Source of the DNA: Bradyrhizobium glycinis
GTDB lineage: Bacteria; Pseudomonadota; Alphaproteobacteria; Rhizobiales; Xanthobacteraceae
Reading direction: 5' to 3'
Assembly (NCBI RefSeq): GCF_016031655.1
Contig: NZ_JACCHQ010000009.1
Location: 62,001-126,000 of the forward strand
DNA length: 64,000 bases
The first letter of the stretch is position 1, and every line of letters begins with the position of its first letter. This document shows positions 26,644-37,594 of the stretch, one piece after another. The position numbers were made by a program, and so were the translations under genes. Under the pieces are notes generated by a model. That model ran no database searches and had not been told where the DNA came from. It saw only the letters and a program-made list of their open reading frames with translations.

Positions 26644-27732
26644 ATGCCCTCTACGACTGCGCGCAAGAAGGAGCAGAGCACGTCGTCTGACCGTCCGCTT
26701 GCGCTCCTGCAATGGTACGACCGCCATCGGCGCCGATTGCCCTGGCGCGCGGCGCCCGGCGAGGCGTCCGATCCCTATCGCGTCTGGCTGTCGGAGATCA
26801 TGCTCCAGCAGACCACGGTGAAGGCGGTCGGCCCCTATTTCGAAAAATTCGTCGCGCGCTGGCCGGATGTCACGGCGCTGGGGCGGGCTTCGCTGGATGA
26901 CGTGCTGCGGATGTGGGCGGGGCTCGGCTATTATTCGCGCGCACGCAATCTCCATGCCTGCGCGGTCGCCGTGACGCGCGAGCATGGCGGCGTGTTTCCG
27001 GATACCGAGGAGGGGCTGCGTGCGCTGCCGGGGATCGGGCCCTACACGGCGGCGGCGATTGCGGCAATCGCGTTCGACCGCCGCACCATGCCGGTCGACG
27101 GCAATATCGAGCGCGTGGTGTCGCGGCTGTTCGCAGTCGAGGAGGAGCTGCCGCAAGCCAAGCTGCTCATCCAGCAACTCGCCGCGACGCTGCTGGCGGA
27201 CACCCGCGCCGGCGACAGCGCGCAGGCGCTGATGGACCTCGGTGCCTCGATCTGCACCCCGAAGAAGCCGGCCTGCTCGCTGTGTCCGCTGAATGAGGAC
27301 TGCACGGCGCGCGCGCAAGGCACCCAGGAGACGTTCCCGCGCAAGGCGCCGAAGAAGAACGGGACGCTCAGGCGCGGTGCCGCCTTCGTGGTCACGCGTG
27401 GCGACGAATTGCTCGTCCGCTCGCGGCCCGAAAAGGGCCTGCTCGGCGGCATGACGGAGGTGCCGGGCTCGGATTGGCTCGCCGGCCAGGACGATGCGAC
27501 GGCCAAGCAACAGGCGCCGCAGCTGAAGGGGTTGTCGCGCTGGCAGCGCAAGGTGGGCGTCGTCACCCACGTCTTCACGCATTTCCCGCTCGAGCTGGTG
27601 GTCTACACGGCGAAGGTGGAGGTGCGCACCCGCGCCCCCGACGGCATGCGCTGGGTGCCGATCGCAACCCTGGCCGGCGAAGCGCTGCCGAACGTCATGC
27701 GCAAGGTCATCGCGCACGGATTGGGCCTTTAG
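26644..27732 (+). CDS. mutY: A/G-specific adenine DNA glycosylase
   Basis: MutY removes adenine mispaired with 8-oxoguanine. It has 362 aa. The N-terminal catalytic part has LSEIMLQQTTV with its Glu, the helix-hairpin-helix LPGIGPYTAAAI, and the catalytic Asp near 152 in PVDGNIERV. The [4Fe-4S] ligands are C204, C211, C214 and C220 (C-X6-C-X2-C-X5-C). A NUDIX-like C-terminal domain for 8-oxoG recognition follows. It is divergent from the higBA operon; in relatives it is divergent directly from dciA. Confidence 0.96.
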   Translation: MPSTTARKKEQSTSSDRPLALLQWYDRHRRRLPWRAAPGEASDPYRVWLSEIMLQQTTVKAVGPYFEKFVARWPDVTALGRASLDDVLRMWAGLGYYSRARNLHACAVAVTREHGGVFPDTEEGLRALPGIGPYTAAAIAAIAFDRRTMPVDGNIERVVSRLFAVEEELPQAKLLIQQLAATLLADTRAGDSAQALMDLGASICTPKKPACSLCPLNEDCTARAQGTQETFPRKAPKKNGTLRRGAAFVVTRGDELLVRSRPEKGLLGGMTEVPGSDWLAGQDDATAKQQAPQLKGLSRWQRKVGVVTHVFTHFPLELVVYTAKVEVRTRAPDGMRWVPIATLAGEALPNVMRKVIAHGLGL

Positions 27733-27797
27733 GATCCGCCCTGCTGACAACAGGCTGTCAGCAGACCTGCGCTAATAGGGCGCAAAGGAGATCTCGC

Positions 27798-28220
27798 ATG
27801 GTCAAGACCGCGCTCGATAACTTCCGACGGCCACCCTGCGCCGAGCTATTGGGCTGGCGTCTGCTCGATGCCCGCCCGCAGGAGGGCTGGATCAAGCTCG
27901 GCTTCGACGGCAAGCCGGAATTCTGCAACCCCGCGGGCTTCATCCAGGGCGGCATGCTCTCGGCCATGCTCGACGACACCATGGGCCCGGCGGTGCTGGT
28001 GATGAGCGAGGGCCGGCTCTACACCACCACGATCAGCATGACCGTGAATTTCCTCAGCCCCGCAAAGCCGGGGCCGATCACCGGTGAAGCCAAGGTGACA
28101 CAGCTCGGCAGGACCATCGCCTTCGTCGAAGCCAAGCTGATGGCGGAGGACGGCACCGTGCTGGCGACGGCAAGCGCGAGCGAGCGATTGCTGGAGGCGG
28201 CGAGGGTGGTGGGAAAATAG
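27798..28220 (+). CDS. PaaI-type hotdog thioesterase
   Basis: This 140-aa hotdog-fold protein of the PaaI/DUF4442 acyl-CoA thioesterase group has the catalytic-loop block FCNPAGFIQGGMLSAMLDDTMG and the strand TTTISMTVNFLSPAKPG. It starts at the ATG at 27798 behind AAGGAG (27785-27790), 65 bp after mutY, and may share its transcript. It hydrolyses acyl-CoA thioesters by family expectation; substrate unknown. Confidence 0.88.
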   Translation: MVKTALDNFRRPPCAELLGWRLLDARPQEGWIKLGFDGKPEFCNPAGFIQGGMLSAMLDDTMGPAVLVMSEGRLYTTTISMTVNFLSPAKPGPITGEAKVTQLGRTIAFVEAKLMAEDGTVLATASASERLLEAARVVGK

Positions 28221-28241
28221 TCGAGCGGCGCGCACTGCTAT

Positions 28242-28400
28242 CCCTTCTCCCCTTGCGGGAGAAGGTGGCGCGAAGCGCCGGATGAGGGGTATGTCTCCGC
28301 GAGTCCAAAACGGCGAGTGGAATCGCGGAGAGAATACCCCTCACCCGAGTGAGCCTGCGTCTTCCGGCGGCGCTGCCCTCTCCCGCAAGGGGCGAGGGCA
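28242..28400. repeat. Palindromic repeat, family IV (CCCTTCTCCCCTTG)
   Basis: CCCTTCTCCCCTTGCGGGAG at the left and CTCCCGCAAGGGGCGAGGG at the right are near-perfect inverted arms. Inside are GGCGCGAAGCGCCGGATGAGGGG and CCCCTCACCC. The second copy is at 39249. It lies between the convergent thioesterase and FAD monooxygenase genes. Confidence 0.85.
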
Positions 28401-28427
28401 CATCAATGGGCAGCTCGCTTCGAAGCC

Positions 28428-29705
28428 TCACGCCTTCGCGCGCGCACCCGCGCTCACGATCGGCGGCTTGGCGTTCAGCGCCTCGACCTGGAATCCCGCA
28501 ACCCGCTTGTAGTTGGCGGCGATGTCCTCCAGCTCCTGCTGCGACAAGACGTCGGTGACGACCTTGTACCCGTCAGGCGCGCGCTCCTCGACCAGCTGCA
28601 TCACCTGCTCGGGGCCGTTCTTGCGGTTGAGCAGGACGAGATCGGTGGTTGCGGGCCGCCGCTCGGCCTCATAGGCGAGCAGCGCCGCGGTCGTCGGACC
28701 GTGCGCGAGAATCTCGCGGGTGATGACGCGAGCATCGAGAATCGCCTGCGAGGCGCCGTTCGAGCCGATCGGGTACATCGGATGCGCGGCATCACCCATC
28801 AGCGTGACCTTGCCGAAGGTCCATTGCGACACCGGATCGCGGTCGACCAGCGGATATTCGTAGGCGTGCGGGCAGTTCCTGATCAGGGCGGGCACGTCGA
28901 GCCAGTCGAACCTCCAGCTTTCGAACCAGGGCAGGAACTCTTCCAGCCGCGCGGTGCGGTTATAGTCCTCGCGCCGCCACTGATAAGTCGGCGGCATGTG
29001 GCGCTCCGCGACCCAGTTGATGAGGTGGTTGCCGTTTGCGTCTGGTTCTTTCGAGATCGGATAGCAGACGAATTTCAGGATCTCGTGGCCGGCCATGATC
29101 ATGGTGCGGCCGGTGAGGAAGGCCTTTGCCGGCGTGACGCCGCGCCAGAGGATACGGCCGTTCCAGATCGGCGGGCCTTCGTTCGGATAGAGCTTCTCTC
29201 GCGCGGCGGAATGGATGCCGTCGGCGGCGATCAGGATCGCACCCTCGTATGTGCCGGCGGCCTTGCCGGTCGCCCTGTCGACGAAGTCGGCGCGCACGCC
29301 GCCCGCCGTCTCGGTCCAGCCGGTCAGATGATGGCTGGTGAGGATGTTGTCGCGGCCGAGCCGTTCGAGCGCGGTGTCGAGCAGGATCTGCTGCAGGGTG
29401 CCGCGATGGATCGAGAATTGCGGCCATTTGTAACCGGCCTCCAGGCCGCGCGGCTCGCTCCAGATCGGCTTGCCGTGCTTGGAGAAATAGGCGAGCTCGC
29501 GCGTCCGCACGCCGCTGGCGTCCAGCTTGTCCAGCAGGCCGAGCTCGATCAGCTCGCGCACCGCATGCGGCAGCACGTTGATGCCGACGCCGAGCGGCTT
29601 CAGTTCCGCCACGCTCTCGAACACTTTCACGGGAACGCCGATTCCGTGCAGGCTGAGCGCAAGCGTGAGCCCGCCGATGCCGCCACCGGCGATGAGTACC
29701 GTCAT
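28428..29705 (-). CDS. Flavin-dependent aromatic-type monooxygenase
   Basis: This 425-aa class A flavoprotein monooxygenase has the Rossmann motif GGGIGG (residues 7-12) for FAD. It also has a mid-protein ADGIHS stretch of the DG fingerprint and GDAAHPMYPIGSNGA for the FAD ribityl site. The best overall match is to PHBH/salicylate-hydroxylase-like 'flavin-dependent oxidoreductases' of rhizobia. The ATG at 29705 gives the standard MTVLIAGGG start. It is divergent from a GST gene across 127 bp, which suggests a common regulatory region and perhaps detoxification of the same class of compound. Substrate unknown. Confidence 0.85.
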   Translation of the reverse strand: MTVLIAGGGIGGLTLALSLHGIGVPVKVFESVAELKPLGVGINVLPHAVRELIELGLLDKLDASGVRTRELAYFSKHGKPIWSEPRGLEAGYKWPQFSIHRGTLQQILLDTALERLGRDNILTSHHLTGWTETAGGVRADFVDRATGKAAGTYEGAILIAADGIHSAAREKLYPNEGPPIWNGRILWRGVTPAKAFLTGRTMIMAGHEILKFVCYPISKEPDANGNHLINWVAERHMPPTYQWRREDYNRTARLEEFLPWFESWRFDWLDVPALIRNCPHAYEYPLVDRDPVSQWTFGKVTLMGDAAHPMYPIGSNGASQAILDARVITREILAHGPTTAALLAYEAERRPATTDLVLLNRKNGPEQVMQLVEERAPDGYKVVTDVLSQQELEDIAANYKRVAGFQVEALNAKPPIVSAGARAKA

Positions 29706-29832
29706 GAGAAAACCCCTCCGATGGGAGGCGTCTTGGCACAGCCGGGCGGATGTGGGCAACTGCGAAGAGGATGTCGTATATGGACGGCGGGGCCGACAGC
29801 CGTTAACTTTCAGCTTTCCCATGAGGTCCGAC

Positions 29833-30453
29833 ATGCTCAAGCTCTACTACGCCACCGGCACCTGCGCGCTCGCCACCTACATCACCCTGGAAGAAGCCGG
29901 CGCCGACTACACGGCCGAACGGCTGAGCTTCAAGGACAACCAGCAGAACAGCCCGGACTATCTCGCCATCAACCCGAAGGGCCGGGTGCCGGCGTTGGTC
30001 ACCGACCGCGGCGTCCTGACCGAGACGCCGGCGATGCTGGCTTATCTCGCGCAAACCTTCCCCAAGGCGAAGCTCGCGCCGCTCGACGATCCCTTCGACT
30101 TCGCGCAGGTGCAGTCGTTCAACTCCTATCTCTGCTCGACCGTGCACATCAACCACGCCCACAAGATGCGCGGCGCGCGCTGGGCGACGGAGGAGAGCTC
30201 GTTCGCTGACATGAAGGCGATGGTGCCGAAGACCATGGCCGCCTGCTTCAAGCTGATCGAGCAGAAGATGTTCAGGGGACCGTGGGTGATGGGCGATCAG
30301 TACACGATCTGCGATCCCTATCTCTACACGCTCTCGACCTGGCTCGAAGGCGACAGCGTCGACATCAATGCGACGCCGAAGATCGCCGATCACTTCAAGC
30401 GCATGTCCGATCGCCCCGCGGTGAGCAAGGTGATGGCGGCGCAGAAGGCGTAA
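29833..30453 (+). CDS. Glutathione S-transferase
   Basis: This 206-aa GST has a thioredoxin-like N-domain (MLKLYYATGTCAL, with the Tyr/Ser-Cys region typical of beta/GstB-like enzymes), the NPKGRVPALVT loop with cis-Pro, and ETPAM for glutathione binding. The C-domain is helical and carries the QYTICDPYLYTL N-capping motif. The ATG at 29833 is preferred because AGG lies 7 bp before it; an ATG at 29821 is in frame. It is divergent from the FAD monooxygenase gene. Confidence 0.9.
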   Translation: MLKLYYATGTCALATYITLEEAGADYTAERLSFKDNQQNSPDYLAINPKGRVPALVTDRGVLTETPAMLAYLAQTFPKAKLAPLDDPFDFAQVQSFNSYLCSTVHINHAHKMRGARWATEESSFADMKAMVPKTMAACFKLIEQKMFRGPWVMGDQYTICDPYLYTLSTWLEGDSVDINATPKIADHFKRMSDRPAVSKVMAAQKA

Positions 30454-30476
30454 GCGCGCCGACCACATATTCTACT

Positions 30477-30630
30477 GTCGTCCCGGGCAAGCGTCAGCGC
30501 AGACCCGGGACCCATAGCCACAGGGACAAGTTGTGGCGCGAGCCGATAACCACGAGTCTTCGCCAAATCACCTCCCGTGGTTATGGGTCCTGGATCGGCG
30601 CGCGCTTGGGGCGCGCTTGTCCGGGACGAC
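30477..30630. repeat. Palindromic repeat, family V (GTCGTCCCGGGCAAGCG)
   Basis: Outer arms GTCGTCCCGGGCAAGCG and GCGCTTGTCCGGGACGAC enclose GACCCGGGACCCATA and TATGGGTCCTGGATC, with CCACGAG/CTCCCGTGG-like inner pairs. It fills the gap between convergent GST and LysR genes. Single copy in this window. Confidence 0.8.
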
Positions 30631-30653
30631 ATCGAATTTGTTGAAGCTGCGTC

Positions 30654-31571
30654 CTAACCGGCCTTCCACCTCTCCAGCTCCCGCCCCGTCTCCAGCATCA
30701 GCCACCGCAGCCAGATCGACCCGGGGTCCATCTGCGCGCGCGTCGGATGGAACATGAACTGCTCGTCGATCCCGGGATCGAACGGCGGCATCACCGTGAC
30801 GAGGCCGAGCTGCTTCGACAGCGCGGCGATCAGCCGGCGCGGCACGAAGGCGACGAGATCGGTGCGCGCGGCGACGTGCAAGGCTTCGAGATAGCCCGGC
30901 ACGACCAGCGAAATGTGCCGCTCGATGCCCTTGGCTCGCAGCCAGGTGTCGATCAGGTCCTCCGGCTGGCCGCGGATGATGACGCCGACATGGCGCGCGG
31001 CGAGGAAGGTCTCGCGCCGCTTCAGCTTCGCGGCCATGGGGTGGCCGCGCCGGACCGCAAGCGCGTCGCTGTCGGTGTAGAGCAGCTGGCGATGAAAGCC
31101 CTTGAAGGCATTGCCGATCGAGATCACGAGGTCGATGGTGCGGGCGAACTCGGCGTGGAAGATCGCCGGTCCCCGCCACGGCACCACGTCGATGCGGACA
31201 TTAGGGGCAAGGCGCGTCACTTTCGCCATCAACGGCGGCATCAACAGCTCGACTGCGAGATCCGGCATCATCAGGCGGAATTGCCGCTCGCTGCGCGCGG
31301 CATCGAAGTCGTCAGGCACGAACAGCCCGCGCACCTGGTCGAGCGCCTGCGCCAGCGGCGCGCGCAGGGCCTGGGCCCGCGGCGTCAGCTCCATCCGTGC
31401 GCCGGTGCGTACCAGCAGCGGGTCACTGAAGATGTCGCGCAGGCGCTGCAATGCGTGGCTCGTTGCCGGCTGTGACAGGCCGATCCTCATGGCCGCGCGG
31501 CTGACATTGGCCTCGCGCAGCAGCGCATCGAGTGCGGTCAACAGGTTGAGGTCGAGCGAATTCAAATTCAT
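30654..31571 (-). CDS. LysR-family transcriptional regulator
   Basis: This 305-aa LTTR has an N-terminal winged helix-turn-helix (NLLTALDALLREANVSRAAM, then LSQPATSHALQRLR) and a periplasmic-binding-protein-like effector domain. It resembles NodD-like/PcpR LysR members. The ATG at 31571 (MNLNSLDLNLL) is the family start. The divergent SnoaL-like gene begins 91 bp away, and an AT-rich dyad at 31578-31592 lies between, so that gene is the likely target. The inducer is unknown. Confidence 0.9.
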   Translation of the reverse strand: MNLNSLDLNLLTALDALLREANVSRAAMRIGLSQPATSHALQRLRDIFSDPLLVRTGARMELTPRAQALRAPLAQALDQVRGLFVPDDFDAARSERQFRLMMPDLAVELLMPPLMAKVTRLAPNVRIDVVPWRGPAIFHAEFARTIDLVISIGNAFKGFHRQLLYTDSDALAVRRGHPMAAKLKRRETFLAARHVGVIIRGQPEDLIDTWLRAKGIERHISLVVPGYLEALHVAARTDLVAFVPRRLIAALSKQLGLVTVMPPFDPGIDEQFMFHPTRAQMDPGSIWLRWLMLETGRELERWKAG

Positions 31572-31577
31572 GAAGTG

Positions 31578-31592
31578 AATATATATCATATT
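31578..31592. promoter_or_regulatory. AT-rich dyad between LysR and SnoaL genes
   Basis: AATAT-atatc-ATATT is a 15-bp dyad in an otherwise GC-rich genome, seven bases from the LysR start codon and 71 bp from the SnoaL start. Its position suits autorepression and divergent activation by the LysR protein. Confidence 0.4.
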
Positions 31593-31662
31593 CCATATCG
31601 ATTTGAAGAATGCTGTCGGCCGGGCGATGATCTCCGCGTTGTCACCACAAGGAGATGCCGCC

Positions 31663-32106
31663 ATGAACGCGAGCGCCAACAAGAAACTGCTGCAGGATAT
31701 CTTTGCCGCGGCCGCCAATCCCGATCCCGCCGCGCGCGACCGCGCCCTGTTCACGGCGAGCCTCGCCGACGACGCCAAATGGGTCGTCACCGGCCAATAT
31801 TCCTGGTCGCGCACCTTCTCGGGCAAGGAGGCGATCCTCGGCGAACTGCACGGTTATGTGCGCACGCGCCTGCGCGACCGCACGCGCACCATCGCCCATC
31901 GCTTCATTGCCGATGGCGACATCGTCGTCGTGGAAGCCAAGGGCGACAACGTCACGCGCGAGGGTGCACGCTACGACAACGATTATTGCCTGGTGTTTCG
32001 GCTCGCCGACGGGAAGATCAAGGAGATCAGGGAATATTGCGACTCGGTCCTGACCGAGAAGGCGCTCGGCCCGTTTCCGCAAGCTTCCGCGAGAGCGGCG
32101 AGCTGA
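31663..32106 (+). CDS. SnoaL-like/NTF2-fold protein
   Basis: This 147-aa protein has the cystatin-like NTF2 fold: helices at the start, then ADDAKWVVTGQ, FSGKEAILGEL, VVVEAKGDN and a closing strand DGKIKEIREYCDS. Members include ketosteroid-isomerase-like enzymes and small-ligand binders, and SnoaL-type proteins in rhizobia often sit beside a LysR gene. The ATG at 31663 has AAGGAG at 31649-31654. No catalytic residue can be assigned with certainty. Confidence 0.85.
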   Translation: MNASANKKLLQDIFAAAANPDPAARDRALFTASLADDAKWVVTGQYSWSRTFSGKEAILGELHGYVRTRLRDRTRTIAHRFIADGDIVVVEAKGDNVTREGARYDNDYCLVFRLADGKIKEIREYCDSVLTEKALGPFPQASARAAS

Positions 32107-32111
32107 CCGGC

Positions 32112-32327
32112 TTGAGCACGATCTGGTCTGCCGGCTGGCGCCCTTCGTTTCGACCTGCGAGGGGCGCATCGGTCTGGCGCAAGCTGGCGGAGATCATCCG
32201 GCTGCGGCGAGAGCACGCGCGGATCCATTGCCAGCTCGCCGCCATGAGCGAGCGGGAGCTTCTGGATTTCGGAATGACGCGGGCGGAAATTGAGTATGAG
32301 CTGAAGAAGCCTCTCCGATGGAAGTAG
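32112..32327 (+). CDS. DUF1127 small protein
   Basis: This frame of up to 71 aa has the DUF1127 signature in its second half: WRKLAEIIRLRREHARIH, then MSERELLDFGMTRAEIEYEL. DUF1127 proteins are short Arg-rich proteins of alphaproteobacteria. Some bind RNA or affect phosphate and stress metabolism. No ATG opens the frame upstream of the domain. TTG at 32112 is the likely start, six bases after the SnoaL stop. A late ATG at 32244 would cut the domain. Confidence 0.65.
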   Translation: MSTIWSAGWRPSFRPARGASVWRKLAEIIRLRREHARIHCQLAAMSERELLDFGMTRAEIEYELKKPLRWK

Positions 32328-32617
32328 AGCAATAAGGGATGCAGCCTCGGACCACCGACGTCGGCGCCATGCATCGGCCTGCATGGTCCGGCGGATTCGC
32401 ATGCGGCTTTGCATAGCTGCCGACAAAATCAGCAGATTTGGTGCGGGCCGAGACCGGGCGCGCGAGGAATTTGAAGGTTCAATTAAGAAGTGTCCCCCAT
32501 TGTGTCGCGGTGCAGCGTAGGCCGCCAGGACGCGGCGCGCGGCTGCCGGAGTGGCCGTGACGATCGCCGGAGTTGTTCGGTCCCTCGAATTCACATGCAT
32601 CTGGGTGGACAGTGGGA

Positions 32618-34627
32618 ATGTCGAAATTTCGTTTGCGGATCAGGGGACGCCTGTACGCAGGCTTCATGGCCCTGGTGGCGGTTGGTCTCGTGATGGCGGT
32701 GGTTGCCGTCTGGAATTTGCGGGACGTGCAGGATCAGGTCGCAAGACAATCCGCCCTCTCGGACAGCACGGCGCGGGTGCTGGAAATATCGGCCCATCTG
32801 CAAGCGATTCAGCGGGCCAATTTGCGCTACGTCTACGACGCCAACGAATCCGCCATGAAGGAGGCGCAAGAGCGGGAGACCGCGGCGAGCGAGCTGCTCC
32901 GGGTCGGCGCGCAGGGGACGCTCTCCGAGGAGCGGCGTGCGCTCTATAACGGCCTGATCGACGACATCGCCAGGATGCGACGCCTGCGTGACAATCTCGG
33001 CGACGCCGTCAACGAGACGAGAACGGGCAAGGCGACGCTGCTGCCGAGCGGCGAGGACCTGGCCAACAAGACGAACAAGCTCGTCGACGTGGCGCGCGCC
33101 GCCGTCGATGAAGATACCGCTTCCCTCGTCGCCGATCTCGAATCGCGAATCCTGCTCGTGAGGATCGTAAACTGGCGTTTTCTGGCCCTTCGCGATGTAC
33201 AGGGCCCTGCGACCTTCAGGGCGAACGTCGACAGGGCATTACAACGGCTCGGCGCACTCGAAAAGAGCCCGCAGGCGGCGGTGTTGCGCGCCACGCTGGT
33301 GCCGGTGAAGACCTCGCTTGAAACTTACAAGACGGCGTTCGAGGCGACGTCGGCCGCGATGCTTCAGGCCGACGAGATCTACCACAAGAACCTCGCGCCC
33401 CTCATCGTCGACAGCATCGGCAAGCTCAAGACCGCGGAAACGACCCTGAAGAAGGACTACCGGGACTCGCGGAACAATGCCGAAGCCGTGCTTGCGGGAA
33501 CGACGACCGTTCAGGAGATCGCAGGCATCCTCGCCATTCTGTTCGGCGGCATCGTTGCGTTCCTGATCGCGCGCAGCATCGTCGGTCCGCTGACCTCGAT
33601 GACGCAGGCGATGGGGCGGCTTGCCGGTGGCAATCTCGAGGTCGAGATTCCCGGCCGCGGCAGGGCCGACGAGATCGGCGACATGGCCAAGGCGATCCAG
33701 GTGTTCAAGGACAACATGATCGAAACCGAGCGCATGCGCGCCGAGCAGGCCGCGCTCGAGGCGCGGCAGGCCGAGACCCGAAAGGAAGACATGGCCAGGC
33801 TCGCCGATCAATTCGAGCAGGCCGTGGGCGAGATCGTCAACACGGTGTCGTCGGCATCGAGCGAGCTCGAAGCCTCCGCCGGCACGTTGACCATGACGGC
33901 CGCGCGCGCCCAGGACCTCTCGACGGAGGTCGCCAGCGCCTCGCAGGAGGCCTCGGCCAATGTGCAGGCGGTCGCCTCGGCGACCGAGGAGCTCTCCTCC
34001 TCGGTCTCCGAGATCGCCCGCCAGGTGCAGGAATCCGCCCGCATCGCCACCGAGGCCGTGGGTCAGGCGAGCCGGACCAACGAGCGCGTCGGCGCGCTCT
34101 CCAAGGCCGCCGCGCGGATCGGTGATGTGGTCGAGCTGATCAGCACCATCGCCGGCCAGACCAACCTTTTGGCGCTGAACGCCACGATCGAGGCGGCGCG
34201 TGCGGGCGAAGCCGGACGCGGCTTTGCGGTGGTCGCTACCGAGGTGAAGGCGCTCGCCGAGCAGACGGCGAAGGCGACCGGCGAGATCGCCCAGCAGGTC
34301 TCCGGCATCCAGGCCGCGACCGAGGAGTCCGTCGGCTCGATCCGGGAAATTAGCGGCACCATCGAGCGGCTGTCGGAGATCTCGTCGACGGTTGCCGCGG
34401 CCGTGGAGCAGCAGGGCGCGGCGACGCAGGAGATTTCCCGCAACGTCCAGCAGGCGGCCCAGGGCACGCAGCTCGTCTCGACAAACATCGGCGACGTGCA
34501 GCGCGGCGCCTCCGAGACCGGCTCGGCCTCCGCGCAGGTGTTATCGGCGGCGCGCTCGCTCTCTGCCGACAGCAACCGGTTGAAGCAGGAAGTCGCCAAG
34601 TTCCTGACCTCGGTCCACGCCGCCTGA
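32618..34627 (+). CDS. Methyl-accepting chemotaxis protein
   Basis: This 669-aa transmembrane receptor has a first helix at about residues 12-31. A long periplasmic four-helix-bundle sensor follows (about 32-305), rich in helix and without a recognisable PAS or Cache pattern. A second helix spans about 308-330 ([18 protein letters not shown]), then HAMP (about 331-385) and the cytoplasmic signalling coiled coil. The tip is [19 protein letters not shown] and the flanking heptads carry methylation sites. ATG 32618 starts [10 protein letters not shown]; an ATG at 32573 lacks a ribosome site. No che genes are nearby, so it works with a remote chemotaxis array. Confidence 0.93.
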   Translation: MSKFRLRIRGRLYAGFMALVAVGLVMAVVAVWNLRDVQDQVARQSALSDSTARVLEISAHLQAIQRANLRYVYDANESAMKEAQERETAASELLRVGAQGTLSEERRALYNGLIDDIARMRRLRDNLGDAVNETRTGKATLLPSGEDLANKTNKLVDVARAAVDEDTASLVADLESRILLVRIVNWRFLALRDVQGPATFRANVDRALQRLGALEKSPQAAVLRATLVPVKTSLETYKTAFEATSAAMLQADEIYHKNLAPLIVDSIGKLKTAETTLKKDYRDSRNNAEAVLAGTTTVQEIAGILAILFGGIVAFLIARSIVGPLTSMTQAMGRLAGGNLEVEIPGRGRADEIGDMAKAIQVFKDNMIETERMRAEQAALEARQAETRKEDMARLADQFEQAVGEIVNTVSSASSELEASAGTLTMTAARAQDLSTEVASASQEASANVQAVASATEELSSSVSEIARQVQESARIATEAVGQASRTNERVGALSKAAARIGDVVELISTIAGQTNLLALNATIEAARAGEAGRGFAVVATEVKALAEQTAKATGEIAQQVSGIQAATEESVGSIREISGTIERLSEISSTVAAAVEQQGAATQEISRNVQQAAQGTQLVSTNIGDVQRGASETGSASAQVLSAARSLSADSNRLKQEVAKFLTSVHAA

Positions 34628-34641
34628 AGTCTCATACGCAA

Positions 34642-34667
34642 GAGGCCACGCGCATGCGCATGGCCTC
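34642..34667. terminator. Hairpin between convergent MCP and GST genes
   Basis: GAGGCCA and TGGCCTC arms enclose GCGC-AT-GCGC, which can extend the stem. It is centred in the 57-bp gap between two convergent stops and is a likely bidirectional terminator, although no clear U-tract follows on either strand. Confidence 0.45.
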
Positions 34668-34684
34668 GAAGCGGCGCGGCGCGA

Positions 34685-35365
34685 TCAAGCCACCTTGGTC
34701 GTCATGTGCCCGAACATGTGGCGGCGCGCTTCGTCGTCCATCTCGGCCTTGAAGGTGAACTTGTCCTTCAGGGCGATGGCGCGCGCCGCCGGCGGGCGCG
34801 CCGAGATTTCGTCGACCAGCCGCTTCACATTCGGGTATCGCGCAAAGGCGTCGTCGCCGAGCTTGAACGGCACCATCCGCGCCCAGCCCCACAGCGCCAT
34901 ATCGACAATCGAATAGCTGTCGCCGACCATGTAGCGGCGGTCCTTCAGGTGACCGTCGAGAACCTTGTAGTGGCGGTCAGTCTCGTACTGATAGCGGTTG
35001 TGGGCGTAGTCGTGATTCTGGTCCTTCGGTGCGAAATGCTTGAAGTGCACGGCCTGGCCTGAAAAGGGCCCGAGGCCGCTCGCGACGAACATCAGCCACG
35101 ACAGCAATTCGGCGCGATTGGAGGGGAGGAATTTGCCGGTCTTCTCGGCGAGATAAAGCAGGATGGCGTTCGAGTCGAACACGATGGTCCCGCCATCGTC
35201 GATCGCCGGCACCTTGCCGTTCGGATTGATCTTGAGGAATTCCGGCGTGAACTGCTCGCCCTTGCGGGTGTCGATCTTCACCGGCTCGAAAGGCAGGCCG
35301 GATTCTTCGAGATAGAGCGCGACCTTGGTCGGGTTCGGTGATCCATTGAAATAGAACTTGAGCAT
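34685..35365 (-). CDS. Glutathione S-transferase family protein
   Basis: This 226-aa GST has the N-domain MLKFYFNGSPNPTKVAL, NPNGKVPAIDD (cis-Pro loop) and FDSNAILLYLAE. The C-domain carries YMVGDSYSIVDMALWGW with the N-capping Ser/Asp. The SPNPTKV active-site region, with Ser/Asn-Pro, resembles the Nu/YfcG-type (disulfide-bond reductase) GSTs rather than the Cys-type. The ATG at 35365 is the family start. It is followed downstream by the convergent MCP gene. Confidence 0.9.
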   Translation of the reverse strand: MLKFYFNGSPNPTKVALYLEESGLPFEPVKIDTRKGEQFTPEFLKINPNGKVPAIDDGGTIVFDSNAILLYLAEKTGKFLPSNRAELLSWLMFVASGLGPFSGQAVHFKHFAPKDQNHDYAHNRYQYETDRHYKVLDGHLKDRRYMVGDSYSIVDMALWGWARMVPFKLGDDAFARYPNVKRLVDEISARPPAARAIALKDKFTFKAEMDDEARRHMFGHMTTKVA

Positions 35366-35491
35366 CAAGCATCTCCCGGTGTGTCTTGCCGCGCGCGGAC
35401 GCGGCGTCCTTGGGCGAGCCTTGTCTTGCCTGAACCTCGTCGGAGAGAGCAACCGGCGAGTTTGCCGGGCGGTATCTGCGCGGTACGCAGA

Positions 35492-35818
35492 TCAGGCGAC
35501 GTAACAGAGGCCGATTGCCGCCGCAATGACCATGGCCGCGCCCACAGCTTCCAGCCGCAGGCCGAGCCGCGCGGCGAGATGCATGTCGGAGGCGCGCGCC
35601 GCGCGCTCCGAACCGCGCGCATAGCCGTGTACGATGACGTCGTGGTTGAAATTGTCGTGCGCCTCGTTGCTGCTCGCCAGCCCGACGCAGATCACGAGCA
35701 CGCCGAACAGCGCCAGGCCGAAAAATCCGAGCAGCGCGATCAGGAACATCGGAAACATGCCGACCAGGAAGATCGGCAGCAGCGGCACCAGCAGCAATGT
35801 CTCGGACTGTCGTCGCAT
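35492..35818 (-). CDS. Small membrane protein, unknown function
   Basis: This 108-aa hypothetical has two hydrophobic segments near its start (about 8-25 and 26-48), a polar middle with His (HDNFNHDVIVHGY) and a C-terminal helix (about 90-107). The start follows a run of basic residues (MRRQ). It is not recognised as any named family. It stands alone 126 bp upstream of the GST gene on the same strand and could be its transcript leader gene. Codon use is like that of neighbours. Confidence 0.5.
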   Translation of the reverse strand: MRRQSETLLLVPLLPIFLVGMFPMFLIALLGFFGLALFGVLVICVGLASSNEAHDNFNHDVIVHGYARGSERAARASDMHLAARLGLRLEAVGAAMVIAAAIGLCYVA

Positions 35819-35893
35819 GGGAGCCCAACCGATTAGGAGGGGGCTGATCGGACGAATCTAGTCCCGGCTGGCGCGGCTTTCAACTCACGCCCG

Positions 35894-36033
35894 TGTCATT
35901 CCGGGGCGCGCCTCTTGGCGCGAGCCCGGAATCCATTGGGCGGGATGGGACGTGCTCGATGGATTCCGGGTTCTCGCCGAGCCTGTCATCGGGCCGCGCT
36001 GCGCGCGGACCCGGTGGCGAGCCCCGGAATGAT
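35894..36033. repeat. Palindromic repeat, family I (long copy)
   Basis: GTCATTCCGGGGCGCG and GAGCCCCGGAATGAT are the outer arms, with GCCCGGAATCCATTGG / ATGGATTCCGGG inside. This copy carries about 30 additional bases (GTCATCGGGCCGCGCTGCG region) before the right arm. It lies at the 3' end of ccrM. Confidence 0.8.
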
Positions 36034-36045
36034 GGAGGAGGAGGC

Positions 36046-37594
<1,549 letters not shown>

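Noticed and set aside
30477..30630. Possible IS or MITE ends at palindromic repeats
   Set aside because: No target-site duplications or transposase were seen. The elements behave like non-coding REP-type repeats.
32244..32327. ATG at 32244 as start of the DUF1127 gene
   Set aside because: It would remove the first half of the DUF1127 domain, whose residues are already in frame upstream.
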